DNA from: Gelidibacter pelagius | GTDB taxonomy: Bacteria > Bacteroidota > Bacteroidia > Flavobacteriales > Flavobacteriaceae | DNA length: 64,000 nt | Direction of reading: 5' to 3' | NCBI RefSeq assembly: GCF_017581925.1 | Contig: NZ_JAGEVG010000003.1 | Coordinates: 124,001 to 188,000, forward strand | Part shown: one piece after another, positions 45,157-54,446 of the stretch | Position numbering within the stretch: position 1 is the first letter of the stretch | How the letters are laid out: every line of letters begins with the position of its first letter | The notes under the pieces: generated by a model | What the model saw: only the letters and a program-made list of their open reading frames with translations | Database searches by the model: none | Told to the model about the DNA's origin: nothing | Program-made: the position numbers and the translations under genes

Positions 45157-46428
45157 TTATCGTATAATCGTCTGCTTTCTATCTGGGCCAACAGAAACGA
45201 TAGTAATCGGAATCTCAAGTTCTTTTTCTAAAAACTCAATATATTCCAACAAAGCCTGTGGCATGTCAGAAGCATCTGTCATTTCGGTCAAATCCTCGTT
45301 CCATCCCTTAAAATCGGTATAGATAGGAGTGACGTTTTGTGATTCAATATTGTATGGTAAATGGTGTATAATGTCACCTTTATAATTATATGCGGTACAA
45401 ACTTTTAAGGTTTTAAACCCTGAAAGCACATCACCTTTCATCATAATCAATTTGGTGACGCCGTTTACCTGACAGGCATAACGCAAGGCTACTAAATCTA
45501 ACCAACCACAACGACGTGAACGTCCTGTTGTAGCGCCAAATTCATTGCCCACGCGACCCATAGTTTCGCCAACTTCATCAAATAATTCGGTTGGGAAAGG
45601 TCCTGAGCCTACTCTGGTGGTATACGCTTTGAAAATACCAAAGACCTCACCAATTTTATTCGGCGCAATCCCTAATCCTGTACAAGCTCCAGCGGCAGTT
45701 GTATTGGAAGAGGTTACAAAGGGATAGGTTCCAAAATCAATGTCCAATAATGAACCTTGGGCGCCTTCAGCCAAAATGGTTTTTCCTTCCTTATGCGCTT
45801 GGTGCAAGTATTCTTCAGAATCAATAAAGGTCAGCGTTTTCAACACTTCGATGGATTTGAAGAACTCCTGTTCCATTTCCTTTAGGTTATACTGTACATC
45901 CACATTGTAAAACGCAATCATGGCTTCATGTTTATCGGCCAAAGCACGGTATTTATCTTTCCAATTAGCCAATTCAATATCGCCAACTCTAATCCCGTTT
46001 CTACCGGTTTTGTCCATATAAGTAGGACCAATGCCTTTAAGTGTAGAGCCAATTTTGGCCTTACCTTTGGAAGCCTCACTCGCAGCATCAAGCAAACGGT
46101 GCGTTGGTAAAATAATATGTGCCTTACGCGAAATCAACAAGGATTTTCTGTAATCCACATCCTGTTCTGCAAGTTTGTCCAACTCTTTGTTGAAAATAAC
46201 AGGATCAATCACAACACCGTTACCTACTAAATTGACAGTGTCTTTATGAAATATTCCTGATGGAATGGTATGTACCACGTGTTTTTTTCCGTTGAATACT
46301 AAAGTGTGTCCAGCATTTGGGCCTCCTTGAAAGCGCGCAATAATATTGTATTTAGAGGTGAGTACATCGACAATTTTTCCTTTGCCTTCGTCGCCCCATT
46401 GTAATCCTAGTAGTAAATCTACTGCCAT
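45157..46428 (-). CDS. purA: Adenylosuccinate synthetase
   Basis: 423 residues that convert IMP, aspartate and GTP to adenylosuccinate, the first step to AMP. Start VDLLLGLQWGDEGKGKIVDVL carries the P-loop-like GDEGKGK. GPNAGHTLV, GIGPTYMDKTGRNGIR and the GTP-site NTTAAGACTGLGIAPNKIG are present, as is the signature TTGRSRRCGWLDLVALRYA. It follows the fur gene by two bases on the same strand, an unusual pairing that could link purine supply to metal-responsive control. Confidence 0.96.
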   Translation of the reverse strand: MAVDLLLGLQWGDEGKGKIVDVLTSKYNIIARFQGGPNAGHTLVFNGKKHVVHTIPSGIFHKDTVNLVGNGVVIDPVIFNKELDKLAEQDVDYRKSLLISRKAHIILPTHRLLDAASEASKGKAKIGSTLKGIGPTYMDKTGRNGIRVGDIELANWKDKYRALADKHEAMIAFYNVDVQYNLKEMEQEFFKSIEVLKTLTFIDSEEYLHQAHKEGKTILAEGAQGSLLDIDFGTYPFVTSSNTTAAGACTGLGIAPNKIGEVFGIFKAYTTRVGSGPFPTELFDEVGETMGRVGNEFGATTGRSRRCGWLDLVALRYACQVNGVTKLIMMKGDVLSGFKTLKVCTAYNYKGDIIHHLPYNIESQNVTPIYTDFKGWNEDLTEMTDASDMPQALLEYIEFLEKELEIPITIVSVGPDRKQTIIR

Positions 46429-46430
46429 TT

Positions 46431-46892
46431 TTAAGATTCTTTAGGTGGTTCGTTTTTTGTTCCGTAAAAGTATAGTGAATGGTTGGTGATGGAGATATCA
46501 AAAACCTCTTCAATCGTTTTTTTGATGGACTGGATTCTCGGATCGCAAAATTCGTAAACTTCTCCAGTGTCGGTTAAGATGACATGATCATGTTGCTTAT
46601 CAAAATATGACTTTTCATAATGTGCCTGATTTTGACCAAACTGATGTTTGCGCACCAAAGCACATTCCAATAACAATTCGATAGTATTGTAGAGCGTCGC
46701 ACGACTTACACGATAATTTTTGTTTTTCATTTTGATATAGAGAGATTCTATGTCAAAATGTTCCTCATTATCATAAATTTCTTGTAAAATGGCATAGCGC
46801 TCAGGTGTTTTTCTGTGCCCTTTGCCCTCTAGAAATGTGGTGAACACATTTTTGACTATTTCTTGGTTGCTATGTTTTGTATTTTGACTCAT
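46431..46892 (-). CDS. Fur/PerR family regulator without structural-zinc cysteines
   Basis: 153 residues: an N-terminal winged-helix ([31 protein letters not shown]) and a Fur-type dimerisation half ([26 protein letters not shown]). The two CxxC pairs that bind structural zinc in typical Fur, PerR and Zur are missing; the position normally C-x-x-C-G reads TDTG. Only two cysteines (ECALV, FCDPR) remain. Residues for the regulatory site (H-D-H, Glu, His) look conserved. It is thus a non-canonical family member; target genes are unknown. A -7 box sits between it and rel, and purA follows it by two bases. Confidence 0.85.
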   Translation of the reverse strand: MSQNTKHSNQEIVKNVFTTFLEGKGHRKTPERYAILQEIYDNEEHFDIESLYIKMKNKNYRVSRATLYNTIELLLECALVRKHQFGQNQAHYEKSYFDKQHDHVILTDTGEVYEFCDPRIQSIKKTIEEVFDISITNHSLYFYGTKNEPPKES

Positions 46893-46915
46893 AATTTATG
46901 CCGAAACTTCGGGGG

Positions 46916-46923
46916 CAAATTTA
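46916..46923 (-). promoter_or_regulatory. -7 box (TAAATTTG) for fur-purA
   Basis: CAAATTTA on the plus strand reads TAAATTTG on the minus strand in the 37-base gap between rel and fur, 23 bases before the fur ATG. It gives fur and purA a promoter independent of rel. Confidence 0.5.
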
Positions 46924-46929
46924 CACCTT

Positions 46930-49134
46930 TTAAACTCTTATAACCTTATCAATCCCGTTAATTTTTTTTAGATTCTCCATGAGCTTTTTAAGCATCGTGT
47001 TGTTTTTTACCACCACATTGATTTTACCTGAAAAAACACCGTCATCACTTTGAAAACTAATGCTTTTCATATTGACATGCATATTGGAAGAAATGACTTT
47101 AGTGATGTTATTTACCAAGCCTAAATTGTCAATTCCAGACAAGGTTATTTGTGCTGCAAACTCCTGTTGTGAAGAGTCGATCCATTTGGCCTGCATGATT
47201 CTGTAAGCGTAGTTGGATTGAAGGCTCAAAGCATTTGGACAGTTCTTTTTATGGACTTTGATGCCTTCATTGATGGTCAGGAATCCAAAGACATCATCTC
47301 CAGGAATTGGGTTACAACAGGCAGAAAGTTTATAATCCAACTTTTCTTCTTCCTTACCAAATACCAAACTATCATATTTGGCGGTAATTTCATCTTTATC
47401 AATGTTTTGGACTACCGTTGGTTTACGGATCTTACTTTTGATATAGCTCATAATGACACCGCTTCGCGAAGAAGCAAAGTCTTTAAGCATAGGGTTGTCA
47501 ATGGAGCCAATGCCCACTCTGTAAAACAAATCCAGACTTGTTTTTAATTTGAAGAAAACCACCATTTCATTGATGGATTTTTCATCTAGATTAATCTTGA
47601 GTTGCTTTAATTTTCGTCTTAGAATTTCCTTGCCCTCTACTGCAACTTCTTTCTTTTCATCCTTTAATGACGATTTGATTTTGCTTCTTGCTCTGGCCGT
47701 AGTGGCATAATCCAACCAGTTACTATTGGGCCTTATGTTTTCAGAAGTCAGGATTTCTACTTGGTCACCACTTTGTAGTTCATGACTCAGCGGCACCAAT
47801 TTCCCATTAACTTTGGCGCCTCTGGTTTTCATCCCAATTTCGGTATGGATACTAAATGCGAAATCGAGTGGTGTGGCGCCTTTCGGCAGTGATTTCAAAT
47901 CGCCTTTTGGAGAAAACACATAAATTTCTTTGGAATATAAATTCGGCTTAAACTGTTCCACAAAATCGACCGCATTGGTTTCATTGCTTTCTAAAGCTTC
48001 CTGAAGTTTATCGATCCACGTATCCAACGCATCTTCGGCATGTCCCTCTTTATATTTGTAGTGTGCGGCGTAGCCTTTTTCGGCAATCTCATTCATGCGC
48101 TCACTCCTGATCTGTACTTCCACCCAACGTCCTTTTGGTCCCATCACAGTAATGTGCAAGGCTTCATATCCAGTCGATTTAGGTGAAGAAATCCAATCCC
48201 GCAATCGGATGGGATTTGGAATGAAATGATCCGTTACGATAGAATAGATTTTCCAAGCCAGAAATTTTTCATTGGCAAAATCGGATTTATAGATGATCCT
48301 TACTGCAAATTTATCATAGACTTCATCAAAAGAAACACCTTGTTTAAGCATTTTTCTTCGGATGGAATAAATGGATTTTGGACGCCCTTTAATGTCATAA
48401 CTCAAGCCTTCCTTATCCAAAGAATCTTCAATCACTTTAGTAAACGCTTTAATATAGGCATCTTGCTCTTCCTTACTTTCTTTAATTTTATTGTGAATCT
48501 CATGATAAACTTCAGGCTCCGTATATTTTAGGCCTAAATCTTCGAGATCACTTTTAATATTATAAAGCCCGATCCTGTGCGCCAAAGGAGCGTAGATGTA
48601 CAAGGTCTCAGAAGCTATTTTCTCCTGCTTGTCTGAACGCATGGAATCCATGGTTTGCATGTTGTGGAGACGGTCCGCAATTTTGATGATGATCACCCGA
48701 ACATCGTCATTGAGCGTCAACAACATTTTTCTGAAGTTTTCGGCCTGGGTTGAAACGTCCGCTTCTTTGCTTAAAGATGAAATTTTGGTCAATCCGTCCA
48801 CAATCCGAGCTACGGTCTTGCCGAATTTTTCTTCTATATCTGCGAGCGTATAATCTGGATTGTCCTCAACAACATCATGTAATAGCGCCGCAGCAATACA
48901 TGTCGCGTCCAGTCCAATTTCCTGAGCCACAATTTTTGCCACTGCAATAGGGTGAAAGATATAGGCTTCACCTGATTTCCGGCGTTGATTTTTATGGGCA
49001 TCCACGGCCACATCAAAGGCCTGCCTAATCAGTTTTTTATCAGCAACGGTAAGCGTTTGGTAACTTACTTTAAGTAGTTCTTTGTAGGCTTTTGCAATAG
49101 CAGCATTCTCCTTATCTATATCAACTTCTGTCAT
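46930..49134 (-). CDS. Bifunctional RelA/SpoT (p)ppGpp synthetase/hydrolase
   Basis: 734 residues of the long RSH class that makes and degrades (p)ppGpp in the stringent response. The hydrolase half has HPIAVAKIV and HDVVED (86-91), all metal-binding residues present. The synthetase half has GRPKSIYSIRRKM and STGYEALHITVMGPKGRWVEVQIRSERM. The TGS domain (IYVFSPKGDLKSLPKGATPLDFAFSIH) and a C-terminal ACT domain follow. With the HD intact and the synthetase motifs present, it is predicted to be bifunctional. It is the first gene of the rel-fur-purA run. Confidence 0.95.
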   Translation of the reverse strand: MTEVDIDKENAAIAKAYKELLKVSYQTLTVADKKLIRQAFDVAVDAHKNQRRKSGEAYIFHPIAVAKIVAQEIGLDATCIAAALLHDVVEDNPDYTLADIEEKFGKTVARIVDGLTKISSLSKEADVSTQAENFRKMLLTLNDDVRVIIIKIADRLHNMQTMDSMRSDKQEKIASETLYIYAPLAHRIGLYNIKSDLEDLGLKYTEPEVYHEIHNKIKESKEEQDAYIKAFTKVIEDSLDKEGLSYDIKGRPKSIYSIRRKMLKQGVSFDEVYDKFAVRIIYKSDFANEKFLAWKIYSIVTDHFIPNPIRLRDWISSPKSTGYEALHITVMGPKGRWVEVQIRSERMNEIAEKGYAAHYKYKEGHAEDALDTWIDKLQEALESNETNAVDFVEQFKPNLYSKEIYVFSPKGDLKSLPKGATPLDFAFSIHTEIGMKTRGAKVNGKLVPLSHELQSGDQVEILTSENIRPNSNWLDYATTARARSKIKSSLKDEKKEVAVEGKEILRRKLKQLKINLDEKSINEMVVFFKLKTSLDLFYRVGIGSIDNPMLKDFASSRSGVIMSYIKSKIRKPTVVQNIDKDEITAKYDSLVFGKEEEKLDYKLSACCNPIPGDDVFGFLTINEGIKVHKKNCPNALSLQSNYAYRIMQAKWIDSSQQEFAAQITLSGIDNLGLVNNITKVISSNMHVNMKSISFQSDDGVFSGKINVVVKNNTMLKKLMENLKKINGIDKVIRV

Positions 49135-49380
49135 AAACTAAATGTAATACAAAGAAAGGAAACGGGCAATGTTTTTTTAGAGGAAAATAATAGAATACTG
49201 TGGGAATCGGCCAAATAGATTACTATATATTTCATGAATCTCTCTTAGAGAAAATCTAAACAATCTGATCGCTCAATATATTTTTACAGTTGGCCAGTAC
49301 TCTCTTGTGGAAAAATAAATAAATAGGGTTTTAAGTTAGATTTACAGGGTTTAAGGACAATCAAAAAAATCGAAAATGTC

Positions 49381-49388
49381 TAATTTTG
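49381..49388 (+). promoter_or_regulatory. -7 box (TAATTTTG) for the radical-SAM/DUF4130 pair
   Basis: TAATTTTG 32 bases before the ATG at 49421; no -33 TTG at the right spacing. Confidence 0.45.
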
Positions 49389-49420
49389 AATTCAATTTAA
49401 ACAGCCCTAAATAGATTTTC

Positions 49421-50683
49421 ATGTCTTTTGAACGTACCCAAGAAAAATTAAAAATCTTAGCAGATGCCGCTAAATACGATGTTTCGTGTTCTTCAAGTGG
49501 AAGCAATCGCAGCAATATCAATAAGGGCCTTGGGGATGCGACTGGGATGGGTATTTGCCATTCGTATACTGAAGATGGACGCTGTGTGTCTTTACTGAAA
49601 ATTTTACTGACCAATCATTGTATTTTTGATTGTGCATATTGTGTGACACGGAAAAGTAATGATATTAAAAGGGCGGCTTTTAAGGTTCAGGAAGTCGTGG
49701 ATTTAACCATCAATTTTTATCGTCGAAATTATATTGAAGGTTTGTTTTTAAGTTCTGGTATTTTTAAAAGTGCGGATTATACCATGGAACGCCTTGTTGC
49801 GGTGGCTAAGAAATTAAGGTTGGAAGAGAATTTCAACGGCTATATCCATCTTAAATCTATTCCCGGAGCTTCTGATGAATTGATGAAAGAAGCTGGATTA
49901 TATGCTGACCGATTGAGTGTTAATATTGAAATTCCCACAAAAGAAGGATTGAAATTGTTGGCACCAGAAAAAAACCGAGAGGACTTTTTGAAGCCGATGC
50001 GAAAAGTTCAGAATGAAATCATCCAATACCAAGCAGAGAAGAAAATTATCAAGAGTACTCCGAAATATGCTCCTGCTGGTCAAAGTACGCAAATGATCAT
50101 TGGTGCCAGTGGTGAAAGTGATCAGCAAATCATGTGGACTTCCAATTATTTTTATAAGAATTTCAATTTAAAGCGCGTTTATTACTCTGGTTATATTCCG
50201 ATAAGTTATGATTCACGATTGCCACAAATAGGAACAGATGTGCCTATGTTACGTGAAAATAGATTGTATCAAACCGATTGGCTGATGCGTTTTTATGGAT
50301 TTGAAGTCCATGAAATTTTAAATAATGAACATCAAAATCTCGATTTGGATGTAGATCCGAAATTGGGTTGGGCCTTAAGAAACTTGCAATATTTTCCTAT
50401 TGATGTTAACAAGGCGGATAGACTTATGTTGGCGCGTATTCCAGGATTAGGGATGAAATCGGTACATAAAATAGTGCAAGCTCGACAGTTTAGAAAATTG
50501 AACTGGGATCATCTTAAGCGTATGGGCGTCGCTTTGAATAGAGCTAAATACTTTTTAGTTTGTGATTCCAGAGATTTTGAAAGACGAGATTTGAGCGGGC
50601 CTCAACTGAAATCGATTATTTTACAAAATAGCACAAGTAAATATCAAAAAATCCTAAGTCCACAGTTGAATCTATTTGAATAA
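49421..50683 (+). CDS. Putative DNA modification/repair radical-SAM protein
   Basis: 420 residues of the family always paired with a DUF4130 protein. The radical-SAM cluster site CIFDCAYC (Cys67, Cys71, Cys74) follows KILLTNH; GLFLSSGIFKSADYTMERL is the second family block. Residues about 330-383 form a helix-hairpin-helix DNA-binding segment (DRLMLARIPGLGMKSVHKIVQARQF). The extreme C-terminus SPQLNLFE contains QLNLF, close to the bacterial sliding-clamp binding consensus QLSLF. I infer a clamp-recruited enzyme acting on DNA; its reaction is unknown. The DUF4130 gene begins four bases after the stop. Confidence 0.9.
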   Translation: MSFERTQEKLKILADAAKYDVSCSSSGSNRSNINKGLGDATGMGICHSYTEDGRCVSLLKILLTNHCIFDCAYCVTRKSNDIKRAAFKVQEVVDLTINFYRRNYIEGLFLSSGIFKSADYTMERLVAVAKKLRLEENFNGYIHLKSIPGASDELMKEAGLYADRLSVNIEIPTKEGLKLLAPEKNREDFLKPMRKVQNEIIQYQAEKKIIKSTPKYAPAGQSTQMIIGASGESDQQIMWTSNYFYKNFNLKRVYYSGYIPISYDSRLPQIGTDVPMLRENRLYQTDWLMRFYGFEVHEILNNEHQNLDLDVDPKLGWALRNLQYFPIDVNKADRLMLARIPGLGMKSVHKIVQARQFRKLNWDHLKRMGVALNRAKYFLVCDSRDFERRDLSGPQLKSIILQNSTSKYQKILSPQLNLFE

Positions 50684-50687
50684 AACG

Positions 50688-51464
50688 ATGATTTCAGAAG
50701 AACATACACTTGTTTATGATAGCACATTTGATGGTTTTCTTACCTGTGTATTCCAAATTTACGAATTGAAATTAAAACAGGTTTCTTTTCAAAGAAAAAA
50801 CCAGGTGCAGGAGTCGCTATTTGGGATGAATACAGAAATCATTACGGATTTAAAAAAGGCCGATCGGGTGTGGAAGGGCATCAAAAGTAACTCGACAGCA
50901 AGAGGAAGTTTACGATTATATTATGCTTTTTTGAGTGAGCGGGCTCAGATAGAATCTCTGTTATTAACTTATATTCAGCAGGCGTTCAAAAGCAGGATCC
51001 CACTTGATTCAGATTTTGGGAACGAAACGGTGCTCAAAATTTCTCAAATTGCTAAAAGTGTAGGAAGAGAGAAGCATAGAATGGAAGCCTTCGTCCGATT
51101 TAAATTGACCAATGATGATATCTATTTTGCAAATATTGAGCCTGATTTTGATGTTTTACCTTTGATTTCCAAACACTTTAAAAGTCGCTATGCGGATCAA
51201 AAATGGATTATCTATGATTTGAAGCGTCAATATGGATTGTATTATGATTTAGAGAAGGTGGAAATGATGAATTTGACTTGGCCCGCAAACTTTGACCCTA
51301 CACAAACTACGACTGAGTTTTTTACGCCTTCAGAAATTGAATTTCAAACTCTATGGCAGAATTATTTTCAGTCCACAAATATCGTAGCCAGGAAAAACAC
51401 CAAACTGCATATTCAACACGTCCCAAAAAGGTATTGGAAATACCTTAGTGAAAAAAGACCTTAA
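50688..51464 (+). CDS. DUF4130 (TIGR03915-type) putative DNA repair protein
   Basis: 258 residues from the ATG at 50688; the TTG at 50676 that overlaps the upstream stop would add four residues and is less likely. It belongs to the family with DUF4130 that accompanies the radical-SAM repair protein, remotely like uracil-DNA glycosylases. Seen are LVYDSTFDGFLTCVFQIYE at the start, KSVGREKHRMEAFVRFK in the middle and HVPKRYWKYLSEKRP at the end. Residues 41-45 read QESLF (bases 50808-50822), a second sliding-clamp-like motif. Co-transcription and probably a complex with the upstream protein are inferred. Confidence 0.88.
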   Translation: MISEEHTLVYDSTFDGFLTCVFQIYELKLKQVSFQRKNQVQESLFGMNTEIITDLKKADRVWKGIKSNSTARGSLRLYYAFLSERAQIESLLLTYIQQAFKSRIPLDSDFGNETVLKISQIAKSVGREKHRMEAFVRFKLTNDDIYFANIEPDFDVLPLISKHFKSRYADQKWIIYDLKRQYGLYYDLEKVEMMNLTWPANFDPTQTTTEFFTPSEIEFQTLWQNYFQSTNIVARKNTKLHIQHVPKRYWKYLSEKRP

Positions 51465-51556
51465 GGAGTTTCAATTCAATATGATGTAAACTTATCGTAA
51501 AGAGAACTTAGAATCTTGTTCAGATTTGTGAATTTTTAAATTTCAATCTATTTCAG

Positions 51557-52009
51557 CTAATTGTCTTTAAGTTTTTGTCGGCTTTGCGGAATTGGCACCC
51601 GTATCCACTCCTTTTCAGCTTTTGGCTTGGTCTCTTCTTTAACAACTTTTACCGGCGCATTTAGTTTCTTCAGATTTTGCTTTTTTTGATAGGCCACAAA
51701 AGGTTTTGAGGTTAGTGCATAGCCATATTTAAGTTGATGGAGAAATATAGCGAATGGTTTGGTGGGCTTATATTCACTCTCTGCAATGGCGACCTGTATA
51801 AGCGTCCAGTCAGGGTTTTTAGCCTCCGGATCCGGTTTCAACCGATTGAGATTGTCAATATATTTTTTGTAGTATTTTTTAAAGAACAGAAATTTAAGGC
51901 TGTTTAGCTTTTTATAAAACTGGTCGATATCAGTGGGTGTGATTTTAGCTTGGGTTTCTGGACTCGCAAGCTTTGTTCTAAATTCTGAAATTATGGTGTG
52001 AAAGCTCAT
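51557..52009 (-). CDS. Uncharacterised basic protein
   Basis: 150 residues, Lys-rich, no signal peptide or clear membrane segment. I do not recognise a family. The first 110 residues are helical with aromatic/Lys clusters (FLFFKKYYKKYIDNLNRL, FAIFLHQLKYGYAL), and the tail (VKVVKEETKPKAEKEWIRVPIPQSRQKLKDN) is probably disordered. It converges on the radical-SAM/DUF4130 pair. The ATG at 52009 is preceded by AT-rich sequence without a TAnnTTTG match. Confidence 0.55.
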   Translation of the reverse strand: MSFHTIISEFRTKLASPETQAKITPTDIDQFYKKLNSLKFLFFKKYYKKYIDNLNRLKPDPEAKNPDWTLIQVAIAESEYKPTKPFAIFLHQLKYGYALTSKPFVAYQKKQNLKKLNAPVKVVKEETKPKAEKEWIRVPIPQSRQKLKDN

Positions 52010-52219
52010 CTGTTTTTATATAGTGGTTTTGTTCCAAAAGAGCGAATATTGAATCATATATTGCTCATCTGATACGTACCGAATTGTTTTTTGTAAAATT
52101 AGTTAATCCTTTAAAATATTCCGATTTTAACCTGAGGATAGTTTTTAAATTTATGTCTTTACTTTAATTCTGAAAACAATTTCTGATGAAATTCTTTTAT
52201 AGAAGCGATAGTTTATGGC

Positions 52220-52227
52220 TAACTTTG
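52220..52227 (+). promoter_or_regulatory. -7 box (TAACTTTG) for the gene at 52261
   Basis: TAACTTTG in the context GGCTAACTTTGCAAG, 33 bases before the ATG at 52261. Confidence 0.55.
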
Positions 52228-52260
52228 CAAGACTTAAAATCCTTAATTTTTTGACTATTT

Positions 52261-53235
52261 ATGTCCCAAATGCTTTTTAATCCTTTTCAGGATTTGATTT
52301 TCGACGAACATTTTTGCTTTCTTTCTGGAGTCTTGACCAATGAGGAGATGACCGTTTTCCCAGAGTGGCTGATGGCCTATTTTAAATTTGGCGATGAACG
52401 CGTGGAGATGATGGATAAAGCCAAGTCTTATCATTATGAAGATCTTAAATTGCCGTGTTCTCCTGAAGTGAAAAAAGCTTTTGACGACTTGGATCTGAAA
52501 ATCCAAGAGGCTTATAAAAAAGGTTATGAAGGTATGGCTGCGCTCGATCAACAACTGCTTTTTCAATGGACTGGCAGAATGGTCTACGGTCTGTTATATT
52601 ATGAAATGGTTTATGAGAGAGATGTACTTTTAAGGAAAGGTGAGGACTTTGAATTGTCGCCAGTTCTCAGAAAGCGTTTTAGCGAATTTCATCTCATGCT
52701 CCAATCTATAATTGAACCGATCTCTTTTGTTGGAAAAAAACCGTGGAGTATTGTGGTCTTTCCTCTTAAATATTCTGCTGATATTTTTAGCTATCGCGAT
52801 GATGCTATTAATTTAATGTTCTCTTTTGGAGTGAATGGTTTTGGTTTTATTGCATGTTTACAAGATAATGGGGTCATCGGTGAGAGTCAAAAAGAAGTCC
52901 TCGATAAAATTGAAGGTCATGTTTTACATCCAGTTCAGTTTGAGGAATTGTATGCAAGATTTCATTACACTGATTACATCATGCAATATTCACCAGAATA
53001 CAATATAGAGAATCTTGACGATAGGATTACCATAGAAGTTGATGAGACGGGCAAGCCACCGCATTTCGGACACTGGGATGAGGATGTCTATGCCCAATTG
53101 CTCTCCAATTACTGGCAGGTTTACGGGATAGAAAAAGATCATATCCTTCCACCGCAAAGGCCGAGACTGAGTTTTCTTGAAAATCCATATACCAAGGATT
53201 TTGTTGAACCGGATTCTATAAGTTTACCGTTTTAA
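52261..53235 (+). CDS. Conserved protein of unknown function
   Basis: 324 residues, soluble, no signal peptide. I do not recognise the family. Features seen: an N-terminal segment FDEHFCFLSGVLTNEEMTVFPEWL that resembles the first beta-hairpin of HNH-like or zinc-ribbon proteins but keeps only one cysteine; a hydrophobic core (FSFGVNGFGFIACLQDNGVIG); and an acidic, Pro-rich C-terminus (RPRLSFLENPYTKDFVEPDSI). An alternative ATG three codons in (MLFNPFQ) is possible. It has its own strong -7 box and lies divergently from the basic protein upstream. Confidence 0.6.
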   Translation: MSQMLFNPFQDLIFDEHFCFLSGVLTNEEMTVFPEWLMAYFKFGDERVEMMDKAKSYHYEDLKLPCSPEVKKAFDDLDLKIQEAYKKGYEGMAALDQQLLFQWTGRMVYGLLYYEMVYERDVLLRKGEDFELSPVLRKRFSEFHLMLQSIIEPISFVGKKPWSIVVFPLKYSADIFSYRDDAINLMFSFGVNGFGFIACLQDNGVIGESQKEVLDKIEGHVLHPVQFEELYARFHYTDYIMQYSPEYNIENLDDRITIEVDETGKPPHFGHWDEDVYAQLLSNYWQVYGIEKDHILPPQRPRLSFLENPYTKDFVEPDSISLPF

Positions 53236-53390
53236 GGGCCCACTGAATAAAGCAGAACATTAGGCTATTAATTAAAACGCTTATCAAAGAAGTAATAAAA
53301 TCAGATCGTATTTAATTCCTGTTGATCGAATGCTATAGCAACTACGAAAAATTAAAAATTAAGAACCTATAAGGTTCGTGGCCTCGTGTT

Positions 53391-54233
53391 TTATCGCCAT
53401 CTTACTTGATACGGGTATCTTTCATAAATGACATTATCCTCATTAAAAGTATAGCCTTTTTTGCCGTTGATTTCAGCTAATTCATGTAATTCATCTGATT
53501 CTCCAATTTTGCCAATTTTACTTAAACAAATGGCTTTATAGTATTGAACGTCCGAAAAATTATTATAAATCCCAAGTGCTAAATCAAACATTTCTATGGC
53601 ATCATGGTATTTTCCTTGCTCGTATTTGCTTATTCCATAATAAAATAAATCTACAGAATGCAGCCAATCTTTTCCGTGTTCAGCGAGCTGTTTTTGATAA
53701 TCTCTTTCAAATATGTCTTCTGCTTTTTTAAATTCATTAAGTTGTAAATAAGAAAGCGCAATGTGGAAGTCATAAGTATGATCCATAACATAACTATCCC
53801 CAAAACGTTTTTTATAGTCTTCAAAATCTATAATGGCTTCTCTATAAGTTTTGGCAAATATGCATTTAATAAAGGCTCTATAATCTTGATAGCGTCGTCG
53901 GTCATATTTTACAGCATTGTCAATATATATCATGCCTGCCTCATATTTACCTTGTTTAAATAGTGGCATTGCTTTTTGTTGCCACAAGTACGCAATTGTA
54001 GAATCTCTTGCTAAACCTTTATCAAGTTCCAATTGATATTCTTGTGAGTATAAATGATAATCAGAAGCATTGCTAAGAGTTTCGTAGATGATGGTGTCTT
54101 GTTTCTGCTGATTTACCTTTGACTCAGAGCTTTCGACTTCTATTGCGTCTTCTCTTGCTTCAGCTTGGTTTTTACAGTTGATAAAAGACATGAAAATTAA
54201 AATAACGAGACATAATTTATAAGTGAAATTCAT
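53391..54233 (-). CDS. TPR lipoprotein
   Basis: About 280 residues from the ATG at 54233 (four extra residues if 54245 is used). A signal peptide ends in SFINC, a plausible lipobox, so Cys20 may be lipidated. After a linker (NQAEAREDAIEVESSESK) there are TPR-like units: AYLWQQKAMPLFKQGKYEAGMIYIDNAVKYD, FHIALSYLQLNEFKKAEDIFERDY and YYGISKYEQGKYHDAIEMFDLALGI. Probably a periplasm-facing scaffold. Single gene. Confidence 0.75.
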   Translation of the reverse strand: MNFTYKLCLVILIFMSFINCKNQAEAREDAIEVESSESKVNQQKQDTIIYETLSNASDYHLYSQEYQLELDKGLARDSTIAYLWQQKAMPLFKQGKYEAGMIYIDNAVKYDRRRYQDYRAFIKCIFAKTYREAIIDFEDYKKRFGDSYVMDHTYDFHIALSYLQLNEFKKAEDIFERDYQKQLAEHGKDWLHSVDLFYYGISKYEQGKYHDAIEMFDLALGIYNNFSDVQYYKAICLSKIGKIGESDELHELAEINGKKGYTFNEDNVIYERYPYQVRWR

Positions 54234-54421
54234 TGTTTTTATCAAATGTTTAATTGGAAATAAGGCAGCGGAATAAAGATTTATGGTAGTATTAATTTTG
54301 TCAATCGTAAGAAAACCTATACCATATCAGGGTTTTAAAATTCAAATAAAATTTGAACATATTTGGTGGTACAATTTAAAAAATAATATCCATGTCCGGG
54401 AGTAAATAGTATTTATAAGGC

Positions 54422-54429
54422 TAAATTTG
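54422..54429 (+). promoter_or_regulatory. -7 box (TAAATTTG) for the RlmI-like gene
   Basis: TAAATTTG in GCTAAATTTGTATG, 17 bases before the ATG at 54447. Confidence 0.5.
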
Positions 54430-54446
54430 TATGTTTTCCATTTAAT

